Below are positions 14,641 through 21,268 of a stretch of DNA of 21,781 nucleotides, in pieces. Positions within the stretch are counted from its first letter, which is position 1. Each line of letters opens with the position of its first letter. The DNA is from a virus. Position numbers and translations under genes: made by a program. The DNA lies in IMG/VR virus record IMGVR_UViG_3300034198_019201, positions 1-21,781 of that record; one strand, given 5' to 3'. Under the pieces are notes generated by a model that was given only the letters and a program-made list of their open reading frames with translations, was not told where the DNA came from and did no database searches.

Positions 14641-16695
14641 ATGAGTCGATCTTATAATAAAAAGTCTTCTTACTGGAATAGATTTTCTAGAGGCGCAAAG
14701 GAAAATAATAACAGTAATTTAGAGGACTTGGTTAACAACAATTCTGAATCAGAACCAAGTTTTGTTGGCGATTCTTTTTACGAAAGCTCTGCCAGTTACG
14801 AAAGAAATAATTTTTCTGGTTCTGGAGATGGTGGCACTTCTATTAGAAGAAACTTGGCTTATGTAGGACCAAAGATTTATAAATACGCGAATATCCGTGA
14901 AGGTTTATTGCCTTTCGAGATGTCAGTTAATGGGTACAACATCCGTGATGCTATCGAATTGTGTCAAAAAGCTTACGCCAATGTAGCTATTTTTAGAAAT
15001 GCGGTAGATATCATGTCGGAATTTGCTAATGCAGAAATCTATTTAGAAGGTGGTAGCCAAAAAGCTCGCGACTTTTTTTCTAAATGGATGAAGTACACAA
15101 AGATGTGGAATGTAAAAGATCAGTATTTTCGCGAATACTATAGAAGTGGCAATGTTTTCTTTTATAAAGTAAATGCCAAATTTACTATCGATGATTTTCA
15201 AAGCATATTAGAGACATATGCTAATTATGATGGAGACTCTTATGAAACCAACGTTGAAATTCATAATTATCCAACTCCTTACGATGTAAAGAATATAATT
15301 CCTGTTCAATATATTCTATTAAACCCTTTTTATGTAACAGTAAATAGAACAAGTTCTTGGAAGAAGGTTGTTTATCAAAAGATTCTTTCAGAATATGAGT
15401 TAGAAAGATTGCAGAATCCAAAAAACGATAGAGATGTAGAAGTATTTAATAGTCTAGATAAAGAGACCCAAACTAAAATAAAGAATGGTCAATGGGCGCA
15501 AGACGGATTAAAGATTCAACTCAATCCAACAGATGTAATATATTCTTTTTATAAAAAGCAAGACTACGAACCTTTTGCTATTCCTTTTGGATTCGCCGTT
15601 TTGGACGACATTAACTTCAAGATGGAAATGAAGAAGATAGACCAAGCTATTTGCCGCACAATTGAGAATGTCATTCTATTGATAACGATGGGTACTGAGC
15701 CTAGCAAAGGCGGCATCAATCATAAAAATATAAAAGCCATGCAAGGCTTGCTAAATAATGAATCTGTCGGTCGTGTTCTTATCGCTGATTATACTACAAA
15801 AGCAGAATTCGTTATTCCTGATCTAAATAAAGTTTTAGGTTATGAAAAATATAAAATAGTAAATGAAGATATCAAAGAAGGTCTTCAGAATATTCTTATT
15901 GGTTCAGAAAAGTTTGCAAATACAACAGTAAAAGCACAAGTATTTTTTGAAAGACTAAAAGAAGCTAGAAACGCATTCTTAAATGATTTTCTACGTCCCG
16001 AAATGGAACTTATATTTAGAAATTTAGGATTTAAAGGTAAGTGTCCTATTGCTAAATTCGAAGAAGTTTCAATCAAGGATGAAACTCAGTTTAATCGCGT
16101 CGTGACTCGCATGATGGAACTTGGAATTCTTCCTCCAGAAGAAGGTCTCAAGGTTATCGAAACAGGTATTTATCCAACTCAAGAAGAGTTAGCCGCCGCT
16201 CAAACCAAGTTTGTCGAAGAGCGCAAGAAAGGCTTTTACAATCCTATCGTTGGAGGCGTTCCAGTTATTCCTCCTGCGATGCCAGAAGTTCCAAATATTG
16301 GAGCCAAGCCACCAATGAAGAAGACTACAACTCCAACTGAGAGAGGTCGTCCAATGGGGGCTAAAGCTTCATCAATATTTGCTAAAGAAGCTATTGCCAA
16401 AACGATGGAAAGCACAAAAGTTTTATATTCAATCATCGAAGGCGAATTAAAAACAAAATATAAAAAGAAAAAGCTAAATGAAGAGCAAAAGAAGGTAGCT
16501 GAGAGTTTATCAGAAGCTATTATTATTGGTTGCGAAAATGAAACTTGGGAGACGGTAGCAAAAACAGTTGTTAAAGATCCTTCTATATTAGATAAGGTCA
16601 GCATACTACCAGGAATTCAAGAATTGGGCGCAGAACATCAATTAGAGACATATTCTGCTGCTCTTTTATATCACAGTACTAAATACTCAGTGTAA
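14641..16695 (+). CDS. Portal protein
   Basis: A 684-aa portal protein. The N-terminal about 75 residues are Ser/Asn/Gly-rich and probably flexible. The core, about 75-520, has portal-like features: a helical wing segment ('AIELCQKAYANVAIFRNAVDIM'-like), 'YYRSGNVFFYK', 'VQYILLNPFYVTV', and a long stem/crown part with 'ILIGSEKFANTTVKAQVFFERLK' and 'FLRPEMELIFRNLGFKG'. About 540-580 is a Pro-rich linker, followed by a Lys-rich helical C-terminal domain. Dodecameric portals form the head vertex that the terminase docks on. Position directly between terL and the protease is the canonical order. It is followed after 11 bp by the protease gene. Identification rests on features plus gene order. Confidence 0.82.
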   Translation: MSRSYNKKSSYWNRFSRGAKENNNSNLEDLVNNNSESEPSFVGDSFYESSASYERNNFSGSGDGGTSIRRNLAYVGPKIYKYANIREGLLPFEMSVNGYNIRDAIELCQKAYANVAIFRNAVDIMSEFANAEIYLEGGSQKARDFFSKWMKYTKMWNVKDQYFREYYRSGNVFFYKVNAKFTIDDFQSILETYANYDGDSYETNVEIHNYPTPYDVKNIIPVQYILLNPFYVTVNRTSSWKKVVYQKILSEYELERLQNPKNDRDVEVFNSLDKETQTKIKNGQWAQDGLKIQLNPTDVIYSFYKKQDYEPFAIPFGFAVLDDINFKMEMKKIDQAICRTIENVILLITMGTEPSKGGINHKNIKAMQGLLNNESVGRVLIADYTTKAEFVIPDLNKVLGYEKYKIVNEDIKEGLQNILIGSEKFANTTVKAQVFFERLKEARNAFLNDFLRPEMELIFRNLGFKGKCPIAKFEEVSIKDETQFNRVVTRMMELGILPPEEGLKVIETGIYPTQEELAAAQTKFVEERKKGFYNPIVGGVPVIPPAMPEVPNIGAKPPMKKTTTPTERGRPMGAKASSIFAKEAIAKTMESTKVLYSIIEGELKTKYKKKKLNEEQKKVAESLSEAIIIGCENETWETVAKTVVKDPSILDKVSILPGIQELGAEHQLETYSAALLYHSTKYSV

Positions 16696-16706
16696 ATTTA
16701 TATATT

Positions 16707-18260
16707 ATGTTTAAATATAGAACGTCATTTGAGAATTTTGTAACCGCTAGTCTAAATTTTGATACCAATGTTCTCGTATCTAAAGCTTCTTTAGATTCTC
16801 TAAAAAGTCTTATCCCTTCATCTGTCAACTTGGATACAAACGTGGATTTAATTGGAGCGGCTTTCAATGCTGCACTGGTTAACAAGTTTAACAAGAATGG
16901 TGATGGGATCGATACTAACACCGCTATTGCATTTAAAAACTATTTTATTCATAAGCCAACTAACATTGAGCATAAAAAGCAAAGAGTAGTGGGACATATT
17001 GTTAATTCGGCGTTTTCTGCTATTGGTTCTAATAAGATTATTTCAGATGAAGATGTAAAAGGAAAGTTAGATCCATTTAATATTTCTTTGGCGGCTGTAG
17101 TTTATAAGACTGTTGATAGAAGTTTTGCTGATGCTCTCATGGAATCAAATGATCCTGAATCAAATCTATTTCAAAAAATAAGTGCAAGTTGGGAAATTGG
17201 ATTTAATGAATATATGGTTGCGGTTGGCAGTGCTGATTTGAGCCAAGCAGAAATAATCACAGATAAAAAACAAATAGAAGAATTTAAAAAGTATCTAAGA
17301 GGCTTTGATGGTCCTGGAGTAATGAATGATGGCACTCCAGTTTATCGTTTAGTCACTGGTCGTATTTATCCATTAGGAATAGGATTCACAACTAATCCTG
17401 CGGCAGATGTTCAAGGAGTAATTATTGATGATGGATCTTCCGAAATGATTAAAAATGATACTGAAGCTGAAGAAATAGAATCTTTTGAAGTAAATTCATT
17501 AGATTTGTTACGAATAAACAAGAAAATATTTTCACAAGAAGAAAAAACGACTGTAAATACATCTAAAATAAATACTATGGATCTAGAACAAATACTATCC
17601 GCACTAAAGACCGTTCTTGCTGAAAAGCAAGAAACTGTCAACTTTAATGAAGAGGCCGTTGCTAACATTTCTCATAAGATCGCCGAAAGCATTAAGTCAA
17701 AGAACGACGAATTTAAGTCTCAACTTCAAGCTGCTGAAGAGGCTAAATTAAAGGCTATCGCCGAAACCGAAAAGTTGCGCGAAGATCTAAACGCTACAAT
17801 TTCCAAGCTTGGTGAACTAGAGTCCGCCGTAGCCGCCAAGAATAGTCAAGAACTTTTCAATACAAGAATGGGAATTCTAGATCAAGAATTTGATTTCGAT
17901 GATCTTGATAGATCAATTTTAGCTAAAGATATTACTTCTTTAGATAGTTCAGACGAAGCATTCGCTTCTTACAAAGAAAAGCTTTCTGTAGTTTACAGAC
18001 ATAAGAGCAAGGCTTTTAAGACTGAACAAGAAAAAGTTTTCCAAGATAGACTCGAAGCCGAATTAGCCAAGAGACTAAAAGATACTCAAACAGTCGCTCA
18101 AGCGACAGAAAAAACCGTACAAGTAGAAACTGCTTTGGCAAATGCCAAGGAAGAAACTGCTGTTATTTCTAGTCAAATTGAAGTCACTGAGGCTCAACCT
18201 TCTTGGAAAGAAAAGATCGCAAAAGCTTTCTCGAAAGAAAACATAACAATTAAATACTAA
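16707..18260 (+). CDS. Prohead protease fused to scaffold domain
   Basis: A 517-aa protein. Residues about 1-230 resemble prohead serine proteases (S78-like): a His-bearing segment 'FIHKPTNIEHKKQRVVGH' (H82 or H89 as catalytic His candidate) and a Ser segment 'ISASWEIGF' (S161). About 230-290 is an acidic linker. About 291-470 is a long charged coiled coil (Glu/Lys/Ala/Gln-rich), as expected for an internal scaffold, and the last about 45 residues form a distinct basic tail. In related phages the protease is packaged in the prohead and digests scaffold and capsid delta domains. A separately translated scaffold from M291 is likely (listed below). The ATG is in an A/T-rich context with no SD. 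It sits between portal and decoration protein, as expected. Confidence 0.8.
   Translation: MFKYRTSFENFVTASLNFDTNVLVSKASLDSLKSLIPSSVNLDTNVDLIGAAFNAALVNKFNKNGDGIDTNTAIAFKNYFIHKPTNIEHKKQRVVGHIVNSAFSAIGSNKIISDEDVKGKLDPFNISLAAVVYKTVDRSFADALMESNDPESNLFQKISASWEIGFNEYMVAVGSADLSQAEIITDKKQIEEFKKYLRGFDGPGVMNDGTPVYRLVTGRIYPLGIGFTTNPAADVQGVIIDDGSSEMIKNDTEAEEIESFEVNSLDLLRINKKIFSQEEKTTVNTSKINTMDLEQILSALKTVLAEKQETVNFNEEAVANISHKIAESIKSKNDEFKSQLQAAEEAKLKAIAETEKLREDLNATISKLGELESAVAAKNSQELFNTRMGILDQEFDFDDLDRSILAKDITSLDSSDEAFASYKEKLSVVYRHKSKAFKTEQEKVFQDRLEAELAKRLKDTQTVAQATEKTVQVETALANAKEETAVISSQIEVTEAQPSWKEKIAKAFSKENITIKY
17577..18260 (+). CDS. Candidate nested scaffold protein (in-frame internal start)
   Basis: ATG at 17577 is codon 291 of the protease ORF, in frame, and begins 'MDLEQILSALKTVL', the exact start of the coiled-coil scaffold half. 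It would give a 227-aa scaffold lacking the protease. The bases before it (AAAATAAATACT) resemble the A-rich start contexts used by other genes here. Codon choice changes at this point from mostly A/T-ending to clearly richer in C- and G-ending codons (GCC, AAG, CTT), like the capsid gene. Nested scaffold genes inside protease ORFs are established in lambda (C/Nu3). Independent translation here is inference. Confidence 0.45.
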   Translation: MDLEQILSALKTVLAEKQETVNFNEEAVANISHKIAESIKSKNDEFKSQLQAAEEAKLKAIAETEKLREDLNATISKLGELESAVAAKNSQELFNTRMGILDQEFDFDDLDRSILAKDITSLDSSDEAFASYKEKLSVVYRHKSKAFKTEQEKVFQDRLEAELAKRLKDTQTVAQATEKTVQVETALANAKEETAVISSQIEVTEAQPSWKEKIAKAFSKENITIKY

Positions 18261-18266
18261 AAATAT

Positions 18267-18935
18267 ATGTCACTAAGATTATATCCATTCAGACAATATA
18301 GCGACTTTGACGTTGTCAATATGTTCGCCAATAGCACCTGCGATGATAATCCATCTACCAATGGTAATGGTTCCGCTGGTGTTTTCGTTAAGGTAAACGC
18401 TGGTAACTTGGATCTTGATCCAATTACCTACGGAACTAACGCTTATCTAGGTAAGACTGACTATCCATTCCTTGGAGCCGCTCAGTATCCTAGCGTTCCT
18501 CTTACCTTTACTGCGGCTACCAATGACGCTCCTGTTCTTGGTATTACGCTCAATCAAACACTCGCCTATGATGAAAATGGTGAAAAGCTCCTTTATAATC
18601 CTGTAAAGAGACAAGAGCTACAAGCCGTTCTCTCTGGACAAGCTGTTCCAGTAGCCACCCGTGGTATCTTCACTTTAAATGATACTGCTGTTGACTGGGT
18701 TGACGCTAACATGGTTGTCAATTCTCACCTTCTTATCTCTGCTAATGCTGGTAAGGTTACCGGATTGGCCCCAACAACTTCTGGTCCTCTCACTGGTCAA
18801 TATTCTATCATCGGTAAAGTATTGGCTACTGGCAGCAGATCCAGTCAAAATGGTAAGAGCGACTATTTCGCCGGTACAACTACTGGTAAATACGTTATCG
18901 TACAAATCGATTGTGCTAACGCCTCTGTACTCTAA
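18267..18935 (+). CDS. Probable head decoration/stabilisation protein
   Basis: A 222-aa beta-rich protein directly upstream of the major capsid gene, the usual place for decoration proteins such as lambda gpD. It is rich in Gly, Thr, Asn and Ala with few Lys. It contains 'RGIFTL', 'SHLLISANAGKVTGLAP' and 'YSIIGKVLATG', resembling the pattern in DUF2190-like and gpD-like decoration folds ('..G.....IGkaL..g'). Codon use is strongly C-ending, matching the capsid gene and suggesting high copy number. No transmembrane segment or signal peptide. Function is inferred from position, composition and expression signature rather than a firm sequence match. Confidence 0.6.
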   Translation: MSLRLYPFRQYSDFDVVNMFANSTCDDNPSTNGNGSAGVFVKVNAGNLDLDPITYGTNAYLGKTDYPFLGAAQYPSVPLTFTAATNDAPVLGITLNQTLAYDENGEKLLYNPVKRQELQAVLSGQAVPVATRGIFTLNDTAVDWVDANMVVNSHLLISANAGKVTGLAPTTSGPLTGQYSIIGKVLATGSRSSQNGKSDYFAGTTTGKYVIVQIDCANASVL

Positions 18936-18954
18936 TCTTTAAATATAAAATAAC

Positions 18955-20124
18955 ATGAAAATCGTTTTAAAAAGAACAGACGAACAAGTTGAACTAATCA
19001 AGGCTATGGCTTCTCGCAACCGTGAGGTTGCTTATGAAGCTCAAATTGCTTTAGCTCAGTTCATTGGACCCGTCCTCGCTGAAGTTATTAACAACGCTCC
19101 TACCGTTTCTAATCTCTTCACCAGCCTCCAATTCAACGCTGAAGATAATCCTTCAATTCCTTTGGATCTCTACTACGACATTTTTGACGAAGATTATATC
19201 AAGGTCTATAGTCAATCTGTTGCCGGTGGTCTTCCTCAGAACATCGTTCAACCTACAGCTTCAGAGCTAAAGGTTGCTACTTACAAGCTCGACAGCGCCG
19301 TCGCTTTCGACAAGAAGTACGCTGCCAAGAGCCGTCTAGATGTAGTTAGCAAGACTTTCACTCGCGTAGCTCAAGAAGTTATGCTAAAGCAAGAAAGAAC
19401 TTCAGCTAATCTTCTTCTTACCGCTCTAGCTCAAGCTTCTACTGGTAATGATGCCACTGCCGCTAATAACTATCACGTTTTCCGTACTGCTGCTGCTAGT
19501 CGTTTCGTTCTTAACGACTTGAACAAGTTGTTCACCAAGATTAAGCGCATTAACGCTTCATTCGTCGGTGGTACTCCTTCTGGCGCTCGCAGAGGATTGA
19601 CTGACCTCATCGTTTCTCCTGAAATCGTTGAGGAAATTCGTGGTATGGCTTATAACCCAATCAATACCAAGGTATCTCCAGTAGCTACTCCTAGCACAAG
19701 TTATAGTGCCGGTAACGCTCCTGTAGTCGCTACAGATGCTATTCGTGATCAAATCTTCAGCCAATCTGGTCTACCTGAATTCTATGGTGTTAGCATCATG
19801 GAAATTCTTGAACTCGGAATTGGTAAGAGATTCAACACCATCTTTGATACCGTCGCTGGTAGCACAAGTTATGCTGGTCACTATTCAATCACCACATCTG
19901 CCGCTGCGTTCGATGGAGCCACTGAAGAAGTTATCATCGGTCTCGACAGAAGCCGTGATTCACTAATCCGTGCCGTAGCCGTTGACTCTGATACTGGATC
20001 TGAATTCAATCTCACTGCTGATGACCAATATACTCTCCGTCAAGGAAAGATTGGTTACTATGGCGGTCTAGAAGAAGGACGTATGGTTCTCGACAATCGT
20101 GCGTTGGTCGGTCTAATTGTCTAA
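18955..20124 (+). CDS. Major capsid protein (HK97-fold type)
   Basis: A 389-aa protein that, by position and character, is the major capsid protein. It follows the protease/scaffold and decoration genes, has a helical N-terminal arm, then segments typical of HK97-like coats ('VASKTFTRVAQEV'-like spine helix region, 'LNDLNKLFTKIKRI', 'GLTDLIVSPEIVEEIR', 'LPEFYGVSIMEILELG', 'GEEG/GLEEGRMVLDNRALVGLIV'-type C-terminal strand). It lacks an obvious long delta domain, consistent with a separate scaffold. Its codon bias is the strongest in the window (GCT/GCC, AAG, CTC, TTC, AAC), fitting the most abundant virion protein. The upstream AT-rich stretch contains TATAAAAT (18944-18951). A strong terminator lies 23 bp downstream. 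Confidence 0.85.
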   Translation: MKIVLKRTDEQVELIKAMASRNREVAYEAQIALAQFIGPVLAEVINNAPTVSNLFTSLQFNAEDNPSIPLDLYYDIFDEDYIKVYSQSVAGGLPQNIVQPTASELKVATYKLDSAVAFDKKYAAKSRLDVVSKTFTRVAQEVMLKQERTSANLLLTALAQASTGNDATAANNYHVFRTAAASRFVLNDLNKLFTKIKRINASFVGGTPSGARRGLTDLIVSPEIVEEIRGMAYNPINTKVSPVATPSTSYSAGNAPVVATDAIRDQIFSQSGLPEFYGVSIMEILELGIGKRFNTIFDTVAGSTSYAGHYSITTSAAAFDGATEEVIIGLDRSRDSLIRAVAVDSDTGSEFNLTADDQYTLRQGKIGYYGGLEEGRMVLDNRALVGLIV

Positions 20125-20146
20125 TATATACAGTTAAAACAAAATT

Positions 20147-20176
20147 GGCGTTATCCGAAAGGGTAACGCCTTTTTT
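20147..20176 (+). terminator. Rho-independent terminator after capsid gene
   Basis: GGCGTTATCC (20147-20156) pairs with GGGTAACGCC (20161-20170) around a GAAA tetraloop: ten pairs including one G-U. It is followed by six T (20171-20176) and preceded by an A-rich tract. It ends the highly expressed capsid transcript. Confidence 0.93.
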
Positions 20177-20210
20177 ATTGAATTATTTAAACAATAACAA
20201 ATTATAATAT

Positions 20211-20639
20211 ATGGCTAAAAAGCTCGTAAAGAAAGACAACAAGAAGTCTAAAAAAGATCAAGCTCCAAAATCAGCTTTGGACGATCTTATTCTAGCTGAT
20301 GGTAAAGTAACTGAGCCACTGGAAGATCCAGATATTAAAAAAGTAAGAGAGCTAGAAGAAATTTTAGGTGTAAAAAAAGTTAATCCCTTTGGGACTTATA
20401 ACTTAGAAGTTTTTAAAGAGAAGTTGAGCGACATGACTAACTTAGATTTACAAAATCTATGTGAACGAGTTGGTATTTTCGCTAGTGGATCAAGAATGCA
20501 AATTAAAGAAAAGTTGTTGCGCGAATTCAAGTCGGTAGCAAGAGGAACAATCTCTATGACCGCTGAATCTCCTAGTGTTCAACTAGATCCCAATAATCCT
20601 TTGCATAAAAGAACTTTAAAAATTCTTGGTGAAATATAA
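20211..20639 (+). CDS. Small protein with SAP-like motif, possible head completion protein
   Basis: A 142-aa protein. The first about 20 residues are very Lys-rich. Residues about 74-107 ('MTNLDLQNLCERVGI..SGSRMQIKEKLLREF') match the helix-turn-helix spacing of SAP/Rho-N-like nucleic-acid-binding motifs (L..L..L....G....G.......L). The C terminus is 'NNPLHKRTLKILGEI'. It lies just downstream of the capsid terminator and is preceded by TATAATAT (20203-20210), a possible promoter element very close to the ATG. The position suits a head-tail connector or an internal DNA-binding head protein. I do not recognise the family, and the SAP resemblance is by eye. Confidence 0.6.
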   Translation: MAKKLVKKDNKKSKKDQAPKSALDDLILADGKVTEPLEDPDIKKVRELEEILGVKKVNPFGTYNLEVFKEKLSDMTNLDLQNLCERVGIFASGSRMQIKEKLLREFKSVARGTISMTAESPSVQLDPNNPLHKRTLKILGEI

Positions 20640-20660
20640 TATATATTACAGTACATAATT

Positions 20661-20858
20661 ATGGAACAGAATCAAATTAATCTATCAACAGTAACTGATG
20701 TTCAACTAAAGGCGTTCGCCTATGATGAACTAGGAAAGATCGAAGTCGCTCAAGCTAATCTTCGCGTTATCAATCAGGAGCTTGCGAATCGCGCAAAGGC
20801 TGCTGCTGGTGCGTCTAGCAATGGAGTAGTGAATCCAGATCTTCCAGTAGTTAAGTAA
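20661..20858 (+). CDS. Small conserved-looking helical protein, function unknown
   Basis: A 65-aa acidic helical protein starting 'MEQNQINLSTVTDVQLKAF', with a central amphipathic helix ('GKIEVAQANLRVINQELANR') and an Ala/Gly/Ser tail. Codon use and a clean start/stop between two terminators support it as a real gene. TATAATAT occurs at 20635-20642, 19 bp before the ATG. It sits in the head-tail junction region, so a small connector or chaperone is conceivable; no function can be assigned. Confidence 0.6.
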   Translation: MEQNQINLSTVTDVQLKAFAYDELGKIEVAQANLRVINQELANRAKAAAGASSNGVVNPDLPVVK

Positions 20859-20874
20859 TATTAAATAACTCACG

Positions 20875-20901
20875 AACCCAAGCGCAAGCTTGGGTTTTTT
20901 T
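20875..20901 (+). terminator. Rho-independent terminator with GCAA tetraloop
   Basis: AACCCAAGC (20875-20883) pairs with GCTTGGGTT (20888-20896) around GCAA, giving a 9-bp perfect stem. A T-run (20895-20901) follows. It separates the two small head-region genes from the fibre/baseplate-type genes. Confidence 0.92.
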
Positions 20902-20937
20902 GTCTCTATATTTAATATATGGTGTAATATTTATCAA

Positions 20938-21267
20938 ATGGCTACTCAGTTAACAGTCATAAGAGGCGATACATTTCCTACGCAAACAATAACAGTTACG
21001 TCTGATTCTTTAGATTTTAGTAATATTGTTTGCACAGGGCAAATTCGTCCTCATCCTGATGGAAATTTATTATATACTTTTGTACCTACAATAGTAACTG
21101 GAGTAGTTGGAACTGGGATAGTAGAATTTAATATACCTTCAAGCGTAACAAAAGCTTTTCCACCAATTAATTTATATGGTGATGTGCATTTCTATTCTAC
21201 AGGAATTCAAGATCGTACGCTTTTTGAATTCAGATTAGATGTTTTAGCGGATGTAACACATTTATAA
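20938..21267 (+). CDS. BppU-N-like beta-sandwich protein (tail/baseplate accessory)
   Basis: A 109-aa protein starting at ATG 20938. An upstream in-frame TTG at 20890 lies inside the terminator hairpin and is rejected. The sequence has the pattern of BppU N-terminal-like domains seen in phage baseplate and tail-fibre operons: 'RGDTFPTQTITV' followed by 'LDFSNIVCTGQIR', a 'G..LYTF' strand, and a late 'LYGDVHF' strand (usually YDI..). Such domains attach receptor-binding modules to the virion. The stop is one base from the start of the Gly-Ser repeat protein, so the two are probably co-translated and structurally linked. The family match is by eye. Confidence 0.6.
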   Translation: MATQLTVIRGDTFPTQTITVTSDSLDFSNIVCTGQIRPHPDGNLLYTFVPTIVTGVVGTGIVEFNIPSSVTKAFPPINLYGDVHFYSTGIQDRTLFEFRLDVLADVTHL

Positions 21268-21268
21268 A

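Noticed and set aside
16236-16604. 122-codon minus-strand ORF opposite the portal C terminus
   Set aside because: Mirror of the Pro/Lys-rich portal tail; no motif and no independent start context.
18679-18942. Alternative-frame plus-strand ORF inside the decoration gene
   Set aside because: Product is a Leu/Ser-rich shadow of a strongly codon-biased gene.
20890-20937. Upstream TTG start for the BppU-N-like protein
   Set aside because: It would begin inside the terminator hairpin and T-run; the ATG at 20938 gives the natural domain start.
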